Origin: Pseudomonadota bacterium
GTDB lineage: Bacteria > Myxococcota_A > Polyangia > Polyangiales > Polyangiaceae
DNA length: 7,127 nt
Direction of reading: 5' to 3'
Assembly (NCBI GenBank): GCA_023418705.1
Contig: JAEZYZ010000350.1
Span: 1 to 7,127, forward strand
The first letter of the stretch is position 1, and each line of letters starts with the position of its first letter. The notes beneath the pieces were generated by a model. That model made no database searches. It saw only the letters and a program-made list of their open reading frames with translations, and was not told the origin of the DNA. Below, piece after piece: positions 1-6,186 of the stretch. The position numbers and the translations under genes were made by a program.

Positions 1-952
1 GCCTGGCGGCGGCGGGCTCGCTGTCGGGCTCCACGGTCCGGGGTTCCACCGGGGCCGGCGTCGCCTGCACGGCGGGAGCCAGCTCGTCGGGCGCGTCCAG
101 GAGCGCCAGCGCAGCGTCGTCCGGCGCGCGCCCGAGCGCCGGGCTCAGCGCGAGCGGGGGCTCTCCCGTCGTTTCCATCGGGATCCAGTCGCTGTCGTCG
201 TCTTCGAGCTGGGCGATGATCGCCTCGTCGCTCGGCTTCGTCTCGATGTGCGGCAGACCAGCGGTGCGGTCCTGCTCCTGGCGCTCCAGCCTGAGCGCGC
301 GGGCCTGGCGCCACGCCTGCAGGAGCTTCAGCGCCGCAGCCACGAGCTTCTGCCACAGCCGGTCGGCGAGCAGGCTGGCTCGCTGGCAGGCGCGGATGAA
401 CGAAAAGCTGCTGCGGCCGATCAAGATCAGGCCGACGGTGGTGCCGCCGACCAAAAACGAGCCAGCGGTCGAGAACAGGCCACGCATCAGCTCGCCGAAC
501 AGCAGGCCCACGTTGCCCCCACCACGGAGCTCGCCGAACACCCGCAGGTCGGGGGCGGCCACCTGGACCAGCGCCGCCAGGATGATGGCGACGATCAGGT
601 CTCCGGCCAGCCGAAACCCCACGTTGTCGCCGGTGCGTCCCCGAAGCAGCGGGAGACCCAAGAGGGTGAGCTCGACGGGGAGCAGCCACGCCACCAGGCC
701 AAAGCCCTGAGCCGCGAACCCCGCGACCGCTGCCCCCGTGGGGCCGACCCAGTCGCCCCCAGAAACCGCTGGATCGTGCGGATCGACCCGCAGGCTCAAG
801 AGCGACAGGCAGACGAAGATCGACACCGCGAACAGCAGCAGCGCGGCCGCCTCCAATCCGCGGCGAAAGGTGGGCGACGGCGCCGCGGGTGCGCTTCCCG
901 TCGGCTGCACGGCAGGGCCGACGGGGCGGGGAGTGAATGGTCTAGCACCCAT
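1..952 (-). CDS. ftsK: DNA translocase FtsK, N-terminal part (cut by left edge)
   Basis: FtsK is a septum-anchored ATPase that pumps chromosomal DNA during cell division. Only the first 317 codons are in the window. The membrane domain matches the FtsK four-helix type. Basic residues precede TM1 (about 34-54), then comes the loop motif RVDPHDPAVSG...DWVGPTGA (56-73), typical of the FtsK periplasmic loop. TM2 (about 74-101, with FGLVAWLLP), TM3 (about 116-132) and TM4 (about 148-179) follow. After residue 183 there is a cytoplasmic helix rich in Arg, Gln and Leu, an acidic stretch EDDDSDW (250-256), and the start of an Ala/Pro-rich linker. The RecA-like motor would lie beyond the edge and cannot be checked. 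The ATG at 952 is directly preceded by an in-frame TAG, so the start cannot lie further upstream. No strong Shine-Dalgarno is visible (GTAGGTAG only). It is divergent from the HEAT lipoprotein gene. Confidence 0.87.
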   Translation of the reverse strand, partial: MGARPFTPRPVGPAVQPTGSAPAAPSPTFRRGLEAAALLLFAVSIFVCLSLLSLRVDPHDPAVSGGDWVGPTGAAVAGFAAQGFGLVAWLLPVELTLLGLPLLRGRTGDNVGFRLAGDLIVAIILAALVQVAAPDLRVFGELRGGGNVGLLFGELMRGLFSTAGSFLVGGTTVGLILIGRSSFSFIRACQRASLLADRLWQKLVAAALKLLQAWRQARALRLERQEQDRTAGLPHIETKPSDEAIIAQLEDDDSDWIPMETTGEPPLALSPALGRAPDDAALALLDAPDELAPAVQATPAPVEPRTVEPDSEPAAAR

Positions 953-1226
953 CTACCTACTTGCACCTACATCAGTTCCCCGAAGGGGTCAACATCCGGA
1001 CAGTCGCCGCGTTTGTAGCGACAGGGACGCTCGCCCGAACCCGTCCTCGGGCCCACAAGGCGCAGGATCCACACGGATATTTGGGGGCGGCTCGCGGTGG
1101 ACGGCTATACTGCCCACTCACGCTTGAGCCGGGGAAGTTCAGGGCGCTAAAGTCATCCGTCCGATGCTCGCCGCCTAGATCTCGGGCCCCCGGGGCGCAC
1201 CCACCGCAATGAAGGAAGGATCATCG
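953..1226. promoter_or_regulatory. Divergent intergenic region between ftsK and the HEAT lipoprotein gene
   Basis: This gap must hold the promoters of two genes that diverge. For the rightward gene the best sigma70-like pair I see is TTGAGC (1124-1129), an 18-base spacer and TAAAGT (1148-1153). A second -10-like hexamer, TATACT (1106-1111), has only a weak TTGGGG 19 bases upstream. For ftsK I see only weak matches, for example TTGACC read on the minus strand near 985-991. A tiny CCCC-GAA-GGGG hairpin sits at 978-988. No ORF of convincing composition lies here. Confidence 0.4.
1212..1220 (+). promoter_or_regulatory. Ribosome binding site that fixes the start of the HEAT lipoprotein gene
   Basis: The purine run AAGGAAGGA ends 6 bases before the ATG at 1227. 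It lies inside the codons that would be translated from an upstream in-frame ATG at 1209, which has no Shine-Dalgarno of its own. The later ATG is therefore the better start. It also gives a normal signal peptide beginning MHRGARARQ. Confidence 0.7.
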
Positions 1227-2828
1227 ATGCATAGAGGCGCGCGTGCCCGTCAGCTCATGACGGCGGTGGCGCTCGGCGCCACTTTCGCGTTCGCTCCCGT
1301 GGCCACCGGCTGCCGTACCACGACCGAAGACGTCGAGCGCTGGGCGAACACGGCGCAAGGACCGCGCAAGCTGGTCGCCGTGTTGACGCACGACAAATAC
1401 CCGCTCGAGCTTCGGGTCGAGGCCGCGATGACCTTGGTGCGGATGAAACCGCGCGGCGGCCGGCGAGTCGGAATCGAGAACCTCACGAGCGCTCTCGAAG
1501 AGCTGCCGCCCGCCGAACGCGCCAAGGTCGTCGAAAAGATGGTGCCGCGGCTCGTGGAAGCCATTCGGCAGCCCCCGCCGAAGGCCCAAGCCTCGGGGCA
1601 GCCGGAGCAGCCCGATCCATCGTTCCCATTCAAGGACGCCGCCTACGCGCTGCTCACCCATGACGACGGCACCCTCGTCCAGTCGCAAGAGAATCGGGCC
1701 ACACTGCGCGCCGCGCTCACCGACTGGGCGATGGCGGATTTCGCCGACCGCATGGATGAGTCGTCGCAGATGTACGGCATGGACCAGGTCCTGCGCGTGC
1801 TCGGCAGCGAGGGGGTGGCGCGGCTGCCCGAGCAAATCGAGCCCAACGCGAAGAAGATCGATCGCATGGCCGATCTCATCGCGGAGCTCGGCAGCGACGA
1901 CGCCAAGCAGCGCGCCGGCCAGCGCCTGGTCGCGGTCGCTCGACAGGTCGACTCCGAGCAGTGGATGAAGCAGAAGGCGCCCGCCGTAGAGGCGGCGAAC
2001 AAGGCCTCCAAGCTGAACCCGTCGAAGAAGCAGTTCGAGGTGCAGCTGCAGCAGTACCAGGAGGAAGAGCTGCTGCGCGTGTTCTCTTCGATGAAGCGCC
2101 TCGGCGGCAAAGACATCGTCGATTATCTGATCGGGTTCGCGCAAAACACCGCCAATACGCCGAAGCGCCGCGCCGCCGCCCTGGCAGCGCTCGAAGGCAA
2201 CCTCGACAAATCGAACCCCCAGCACGCTCAAGCGATGCTGGCTCTGGCCGCCAACAACGACACCCCGGACCTCGTCCGCGACGTGGCCCTGCGGCGCGTC
2301 GGGGAGATGCCCCGCCACCTGGTCATCGAAAAGCTCTACGAGCTGTTTCAAAACGATCGTTGGCAGGTTCGCCGCGTCGCCGCAGAGCTAGCGCTGCGGA
2401 TGAGCGACACGGCGCACGTCGACGAGTTCATGAACCAGCTGCGCAAAGCCGAGGGCATGGCCATCACCGAGCCGCTCCGCTACGGGGCCATCATCGGGGA
2501 GATGAAAGGACCCCAGAAACCCAAGCAGGTGCTGTCCAAGTACCTGGCCAAGAGCGCACCCGTCCAGGCCCGGCTGAGCGCCCTCGGGTACTATTACGAA
2601 CACGGCACGAAGAACGAGATCTCCGAGGTCGATGCCCTGTCCACCGACAAGACGAAGGTCCCCGAGTGCAAGCGGGACGCGAAGGACTGCGAGTGGACCT
2701 GCACCGTTTCGAGCGGCAAGGAGCAGCAAGACAAGGAGATCAAGACGGTCGGCGACTTCGTGAAGTATTGTGTCGAACCCGCCATGGAAAAACGCGTCCA
2801 GAAACCTGCACCTCAGGGGGCACGGTAG
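1227..2828 (+). CDS. HEAT-repeat-like putative lipoprotein
   Basis: Product of 533 residues. The N-terminus reads as a lipoprotein signal: a basic n-region with four Arg, a hydrophobic stretch (10-27), and a lipobox-like A-T-G-C with the Cys at residue 29, followed by RTTTEDVERW. The -3 Ala is less usual than Leu, so lipidation is likely but not certain. The mature part is almost entirely helical and shows HEAT-like helix pairs, for example around 45-75 (LRVEAAMTLVRM), 315-345, and 348-393 (LVRDVALRR and WQVRRVAAELALR). A Pro/Gln-rich break lies at 116-133. The C-terminal segment has four Cys at 481, 488, 492 and 515 and may be a small disulfide-stabilised domain if the protein faces the periplasm. 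HEAT arrays usually serve as binding scaffolds, but no partner is named by the sequence. It is the first gene of a probable three-gene operon, 57 bases before the FHA gene. I do not recognise a named family. Confidence 0.75.
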   Translation: MHRGARARQLMTAVALGATFAFAPVATGCRTTTEDVERWANTAQGPRKLVAVLTHDKYPLELRVEAAMTLVRMKPRGGRRVGIENLTSALEELPPAERAKVVEKMVPRLVEAIRQPPPKAQASGQPEQPDPSFPFKDAAYALLTHDDGTLVQSQENRATLRAALTDWAMADFADRMDESSQMYGMDQVLRVLGSEGVARLPEQIEPNAKKIDRMADLIAELGSDDAKQRAGQRLVAVARQVDSEQWMKQKAPAVEAANKASKLNPSKKQFEVQLQQYQEEELLRVFSSMKRLGGKDIVDYLIGFAQNTANTPKRRAAALAALEGNLDKSNPQHAQAMLALAANNDTPDLVRDVALRRVGEMPRHLVIEKLYELFQNDRWQVRRVAAELALRMSDTAHVDEFMNQLRKAEGMAITEPLRYGAIIGEMKGPQKPKQVLSKYLAKSAPVQARLSALGYYYEHGTKNEISEVDALSTDKTKVPECKRDAKDCEWTCTVSSGKEQQDKEIKTVGDFVKYCVEPAMEKRVQKPAPQGAR

Positions 2829-2870
2829 GCCTTACGCCGTCACGCGACCGCCGATGCATCAGTTCAATCC

Positions 2871-2878
2871 GAGAGGGA
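2871..2878 (+). promoter_or_regulatory. Ribosome binding site of the FHA gene
   Basis: GAGAGGGA lies 7 bases before the ATG at 2886. It supports that start, which also places the conserved RHH-like segment intact at the N-terminus. Confidence 0.5.
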
Positions 2879-2885
2879 CCGCCGG

Positions 2886-3779
2886 ATGAGCTCCGACCCA
2901 AACAAGAAAACACCTCGCACGTTTCAGTGTCGCAACGCGCTCTGGCACAAGTTCGAACAGATGGCGCGGGAGCTCGAATGCTCCGTCGACTACCTGATCA
3001 ACGACGCGATGAAACAGTACGCGCGGCAGCGCGGCTACAGCACGGCCGCGGCGCACGCCCCCGCGCCGGATTCGGCACCGGTCTCCCCGGGCACCACCTC
3101 GCTCGGGCCGATGCCTCCGCCCCCCGCCGCTCCACCGCCGACGCGGCTCAGCACCGGCTCCGGCTCGATGCCCCTGCCCGTGCCTCCGGTGCCCACCGGG
3201 GGCGGTTCCGGCGCCAAGCCCCTGCCGCCCCCACCGTCGATGAGCGCCTCGGGCGCGCTGCCGCGCCCCGTTCCGCCGCCGCCAGCGCCGCCCCCTGCCG
3301 CCAGTCAGCCGTCATTTTTTCCCGGCACCAGCGGCTCGTCGCCGCCTGCGGGCTCTGGCACCTCGCGCCGGCCCCCCACGCCGCCGCCCCCTTCGGCGCA
3401 GCGCAGCGGCCCTCCACCCGCCCCTCGCGGTGCACCGCCGCCGCCGATGCCGCGCTCGATGCCCCCTGCTGCCCCCGCGCGCTCGACGAGCTCCGCGCCG
3501 GCCATGCTGGGCATCTACTATTTGGGGGAACGCATCGCCGTCAACAAAGACCGCTTCATCATCGGCCGCGGCAAGCAGTCGAGTGATCTCACGATCAAAG
3601 ATCCCAACGTCTCGCGACAGCACGCGATGGTCGAGTTCGTGAACGGCCAGTACTTCATCGTCGACATGGGCTCCACCAACGGCATCGAGTTCAACGGGCA
3701 GCGTGTCCAGCGCAAGATCATCAACGAGGGCGACGTCTTCAAGGTCTGCGATCACGAGCTCCACTTCTCGTACAGCTGA
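2886..3779 (+). CDS. FHA-domain protein with RHH-like N-terminus and proline-rich linker
   Basis: Product of 297 residues in three parts. Residues 11-50 (FQCRNALWHKFEQMAREL, then SVDYLINDAMKQYARQRG) look like a short beta strand plus two helices, as in ribbon-helix-helix DNA-binding or dimerisation folds. Residues about 55-205 are a low-complexity Pro/Ala/Gly/Ser linker with many poly-Pro runs. Residues about 207-297 are a complete FHA domain: FIIGRG (224-229), SRQHA (243-247) and GSTNG (262-266) are the expected phosphothreonine-binding loop residues, and the domain ends EGDVFKVCDHELHFSYS. FHA domains bind phosphothreonine peptides, so the protein probably docks to a target of a Ser/Thr kinase, a class abundant in myxobacteria. 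No kinase or phosphatase is in the window. No signal peptide is seen, so it should be cytoplasmic. The DNA-binding role is inferred from shape alone. It may instead be only a dimerisation module. Confidence 0.88.
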   Translation: MSSDPNKKTPRTFQCRNALWHKFEQMARELECSVDYLINDAMKQYARQRGYSTAAAHAPAPDSAPVSPGTTSLGPMPPPPAAPPPTRLSTGSGSMPLPVPPVPTGGGSGAKPLPPPPSMSASGALPRPVPPPPAPPPAASQPSFFPGTSGSSPPAGSGTSRRPPTPPPPSAQRSGPPPAPRGAPPPPMPRSMPPAAPARSTSSAPAMLGIYYLGERIAVNKDRFIIGRGKQSSDLTIKDPNVSRQHAMVEFVNGQYFIVDMGSTNGIEFNGQRVQRKIINEGDVFKVCDHELHFSYS

Positions 3780-3782
3780 CAC

Positions 3783-4724
3783 GTGCACGCGGTTCTCATC
3801 GGCGCCGGAGCGCTCGGGCGCTTGTACGGCGTGCATCTGGCCGCTGGCGGCGCCGACGTCAGCTTCGTCGTGCGCGAATCCCGCCCAGCCGGCGACGACC
3901 CGTTCATCGTCGAGCGCTTCTACGGCCCATCACAGCGGCTGATCCTCGAGCGGCCCAGGCGGGTCACCCGCGTCCCCGACGACGCCGACCTGTTGCTGCT
4001 CGCCGTCCGCGCCGAGCACCTCACCGGCCCCCTCACCCGCGCCCTGACGCTCGCGCCCCCGGTCCCGATCATCGCCCTGACGCCGCTGCTCCCACCGTCG
4101 CTCGCCCGGCTCGAGGCGGCGCTGGGGCGGCGCGTGATCGTGGCGCTCCCCGCCGTCGCCAGCCGCCTCGATGCGGACAGGGTCGTGCGTTACTTCGTGC
4201 CGCCGTTGAGCGAAACCTCGATCGATCGCGACGCCGCCGAGGACCCCCTCGTGCGCGAGCTCGTGGAGACGCTCACCCGAGCCGGGCTTCCCTCCGGCTT
4301 CAAAGCGAACGTGCGCGATCGCAACCCCGCCACCACGATCCTGTTTTATCCGCTCTCGCTCGCCCTCGCGCTCGCCGGCAGCATGGCCCGCCTCCTGTCC
4401 GATCGCCCGCTGCTGACCCGCGCCCTCCGCGCCTGTCGGGAGCTCGCCCCCATCGCGCGAGCCGTCGGCCCCGTCGAGCCCGGCGTTTCCCTGCTCGTGC
4501 GCTGCTCGACGCCGCGCCTGCTCCGCGCCGGCATCGGCGCCGCCCGCTGGATCCTCCCGGACCTCGTCACCTTCATCGAGGATCACTTCGGAACCAAGCT
4601 ATCGAGCCAACACCTCTGCCTCGGCCGCCAGATCTCGGAGCTCGCCGAAGCCCACTCCATCACCACACCCCAGCTCGACACCCTGCTCCGGGACCTCGAA
4701 GCCCGCCGCGACGCGCAGGCTTGA
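3783..4724 (+). CDS. Ketopantoate reductase-like Rossmann-fold oxidoreductase
   Basis: Product of 313 residues, close to the usual PanE/ApbA length of about 300. The N-terminal beta-alpha-beta nucleotide site is clear: VLIGAGALGRLYG (4-16), then strand VSFVVRE with Arg31 placed as in NADP-binding PanE proteins. A C-terminal helical domain follows, and Lys174 in GFKANVRDR lies where PanE has its catalytic Lys. Substrate residues are not conserved. The usual QNG motif is replaced by ALTPLLPP (98-105), the residue four after the Lys is Arg instead of Asn, and the GRxTEID-type motif is shortened (GRQISELAE, 281-289). It probably reduces, or only binds, something other than ketopantoate, so I do not call it panE. 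The start is GTG at 3783, 3 bases after the FHA stop and without a visible Shine-Dalgarno, which suggests translational coupling. A later start would break the first Rossmann strand. Confidence 0.72.
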   Translation: MHAVLIGAGALGRLYGVHLAAGGADVSFVVRESRPAGDDPFIVERFYGPSQRLILERPRRVTRVPDDADLLLLAVRAEHLTGPLTRALTLAPPVPIIALTPLLPPSLARLEAALGRRVIVALPAVASRLDADRVVRYFVPPLSETSIDRDAAEDPLVRELVETLTRAGLPSGFKANVRDRNPATTILFYPLSLALALAGSMARLLSDRPLLTRALRACRELAPIARAVGPVEPGVSLLVRCSTPRLLRAGIGAARWILPDLVTFIEDHFGTKLSSQHLCLGRQISELAEAHSITTPQLDTLLRDLEARRDAQA

Positions 4725-4776
4725 TTGCCGCTCCGGCCGGCGACGGGTGATGTTTTGATGCCCACCCTCGCAGGTG

Positions 4777-4877
4777 CTCGGCAGCTGCGCTGCCTGCGCG
4801 CCTGCGGTCCCTCCCATATCCGTGCTCGGCGCGCCGAGCGCGCCTGCGCGCGGATGGGAGGGACGCGGCGTGCCGAG
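4777..4877. repeat. GC-rich imperfect inverted repeat after the operon
   Basis: Outer arms CTCGGCA (4777-4783) and TGCCGAG (4871-4877) enclose a second pair, TCCCTCCCAT-AT-CCG (4808-4822) and CGGATGGGAGGGA (4851-4863), which differ only by an inserted AT. The loop contains a perfect palindrome CTCGGCGCGCCGAG (4825-4838), and GCGCCTGCG-type words occur on both sides of it. The whole can fold into a long branched hairpin. It lies just past the end of the three-gene operon and could stop transcription or processing there, but there is no T-tract. It could equally be a dispersed palindromic repeat of this genome. Confidence 0.55.
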
Positions 4878-5140
4878 TGGTAGAGAAGCAGGGTGACTGG
4901 GACCCGGTGGTGTTCAAGGTGCTGCAGCGACCGACTGGCGTGGAGATCGGTGGCTCACCGATCCACTCGTTTGACAGCCAGAAATGCGCTCGTTTCCAAA
5001 AAAGCGACGGGCGGTTTGAATCCATGGCCGCGACACGCGTCCATGGGCATCATGAACACCGGATCCGTGAACCGAAGAGGAGCCGGAGTCCGCGCACACG
5101 ACGCGACGCAGCCGGGGTTGGGTCCCGCAGCGTTCTCGCC
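4878..5140. other. Intergenic stretch with a coding-like fragment, origin unknown
   Basis: Between the inverted repeat and the transposase remnant there is no intact gene I can name. On the plus strand, the frame starting at GTG 4877 gives a natural-looking stretch VEKQGDWDPVVFKVL, then GVEIGGSPIHSF, with mostly G or C at third codon positions, up to about 4975. The composition then becomes Arg/His-rich and unlike coding DNA. A perfect 8-bp hairpin, GATCGGTG-GCT-CACCGATC, lies at 4945-4963 without a T-run. The minus strand here is also open and I cannot decide between the two. The later part may be the decayed left end of the IS element, but no terminal repeat could be matched to the other side. 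Confidence 0.3.
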
Positions 5141-5595
5141 ATAGTCGAGCACACCTTCGGGGACGATCTTCATGCCCGGACCGTGCTGTCGTTGTCGACG
5201 GAGTTCTCGGCGTGCTGAAGGCCGCCACTCTGGGAATACACGCGATTGGACGAGGACTCGCTGCTGCAAAGGGGCTCAATCGGAAGCACGCGACCAAGCA
5301 GATCGACCGGCGAATGAGCAACGGCAAGCTGCACATGTGGCGGCTGTTCGCATAATGGGTGCGGTTCGTGGTCGGGTCCACGTTGCTCGGCGCTGCCGGA
5401 GAACGCGCTGGGATGGAGCGGATGCTGAAGGTCAACACGTCGACGCGGCGCCAGCATTCGCTCTAAAATTGGGGAACCCTCTGGAACTCCGCACTCCCGA
5501 ACATGCCTGACGATCGGCTCGCGTTGCTCATGAGCGCCTACGACGAAACCATTCGCGAGCACGCGTTTTCCTGCGAAATTTTTGGCCTCATATGA
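5141..5595 (+). mobile_element. IS4-family transposase remnant (pseudogene, internally deleted)
   Basis: Two reading frames together give both ends of an IS4-type transposase. Frame 1 starts at ATA 5141 (probably a decayed ATG) with IVEHTFGDDLHARTVLSLST. Around 5194-5202 the frame shifts. Frame 2 then reads GVLGVLKAATLGIHAIGRG, then LAAAKGLNRKHATKQIDRRM and LHMWRLFA. A TAA at 5353-5355 interrupts it before WVRFVVG. At about 5374-5382 the text jumps to the family's C-terminal end: TLLGAAGERAGMERMLKVNT, RRQHSL, a TAA at 5464-5466, then ALPNMPDDRLALLMSAYDE and EIFGLI, stopping at TGA 5593-5595. The middle, about 250 or more residues with the catalytic DDE residues, is missing, so it cannot be active. 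A 12-bp palindrome CCTCATATGAGG (5586-5597) spans the stop. Assignment rests on remembered family motifs. The ends of the element were not found. Confidence 0.75.
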
Positions 5596-6186
5596 GGGGA
5601 TGGCTCAGGGGTGGTACTGGTGATGCAGCCGGTTTCGTCAGAACAGGTCATTTCCGTTCTATTCACATCGCCATCGCCGGTACCATCCAGGTCGCAGTTC
5701 CCGCGTGCACGGTCGCCGCTCCTCCGCCGTCCATTGCACGGGATCCGATACGTGTAAAACGACTGACCCGTCGGGCAGACCGAATCTGGCTCGAATGCCT
5801 TCACGGGCTCGAGACACATGAACCCGGCGAAAGTAAGGTGAGCTCTTTACATCGAAGAGGTTCGGGATAGTGCGATTTGCTGCGAGTTCCCTTTCAAGGT
5901 GCGGAATTTGGTTGATCAGGACACGTTCGAAGGAAACACGACCAATGACCACACCGGCCAATCCGGCAGTCCCGGCCACAATGATGCACCATAGCGTCGG
6001 AAGCGGAAGCGCGCGGCGGCTGAGTTTGAGGGACCCCAGAACTACGAAGAGAACCGCGATCAGGCTCAGCGCCATTCCGAGTAGTGCCTCGATACCTTGG
6101 GCAACAAAAAGTCCAGCTCCAACCAGTAGCGCACCTCCCACACTGAGTGGGAGGTGAAGAGCTGCCCTCAAACACCACTTGTTCAT
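5538..6186 (-). pseudogene. Probable membrane immunity protein of the Rhs toxin, frameshifted
   Basis: The ATG at 6186 overlaps the Rhs stop codon as ATGA, the usual place for an immunity gene. Residues 1-119 carry three predicted membrane helices (about 10-30, 33-54, 64-83), then a soluble segment ending NLFDVKSSPYF. In the same frame the ORF continues to 5659 (175 residues), but that tail is Arg-rich like a shadow frame. Removing one T from the TTT at 5832-5830 joins the other frame, SSPYF-AGFMCLEPVKAF, which reads on to 5538 and would total about 215 residues. That tail has more G/C at third positions, several Cys (CLEP, VCPTG, IPCNG, GNCD, MTC, GC) and an Asp-rich DLDGTGDGD loop (5664-5693) like a calcium site. 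The last 20 or so codons (below about 5596) are antisense to the IS4 remnant, so the original C-terminus is lost. Alternatives: an intact 175-residue protein, or a sequencing error at 5830-5832. Confidence 0.6.
6132..6156. repeat. Perfect 10-bp hairpin at the 5' end of the immunity gene
   Basis: CACCTCCCAC (6132-6141) and GTGGGAGGTG (6147-6156) are exact reverse complements around a 5-base loop. On the transcript of the toxin/immunity pair it begins 30 bases after the A of the immunity ATG, in codons for HLPLSVGGA. No T-run follows, so it is not an ordinary terminator. It could slow ribosomes or stabilise mRNA, or be chance. Confidence 0.6.

Noticed and set aside
216..1018. Long plus-strand ORFs rich in Arg, Ser and Gln
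   Set aside because: They are antisense shadows of the minus-strand ftsK reading frame, which shows clear membrane helices and the FtsK loop motif.
1209..1226. Upstream ATG giving six extra residues on the HEAT lipoprotein
   Set aside because: It has no ribosome binding site, and the purine run AAGGAAGGA within it serves the ATG at 1227.
1221..2351. A 376-codon minus-strand ORF
   Set aside because: It lies opposite the HEAT lipoprotein, has the Arg/His/Leu bias of a GC-rich shadow frame, and no recognisable domain.
1961..3586. A 541-codon plus-strand ORF
   Set aside because: It overlaps two well-supported genes in another frame and is Arg/Pro-rich without domains. It is open only because stops are rare in GC-rich DNA.
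4945..4963. 8-bp perfect hairpin as a terminator
   Set aside because: No T-run follows on either strand, and no intact gene ends just before it.
4955..5173. Small minus-strand ORF beginning MKIVPEGVLDYGENAAG
   Set aside because: It looks fairly natural, but its first codons are antisense to the transposase start (EHTFGDDLH). No ribosome binding site or family was seen.
5172..5510. Plus-strand 112-codon ORF, Arg/Cys-rich
   Set aside because: It overlaps the IS4 remnant in a different frame, and only the remnant frame shows family motifs.
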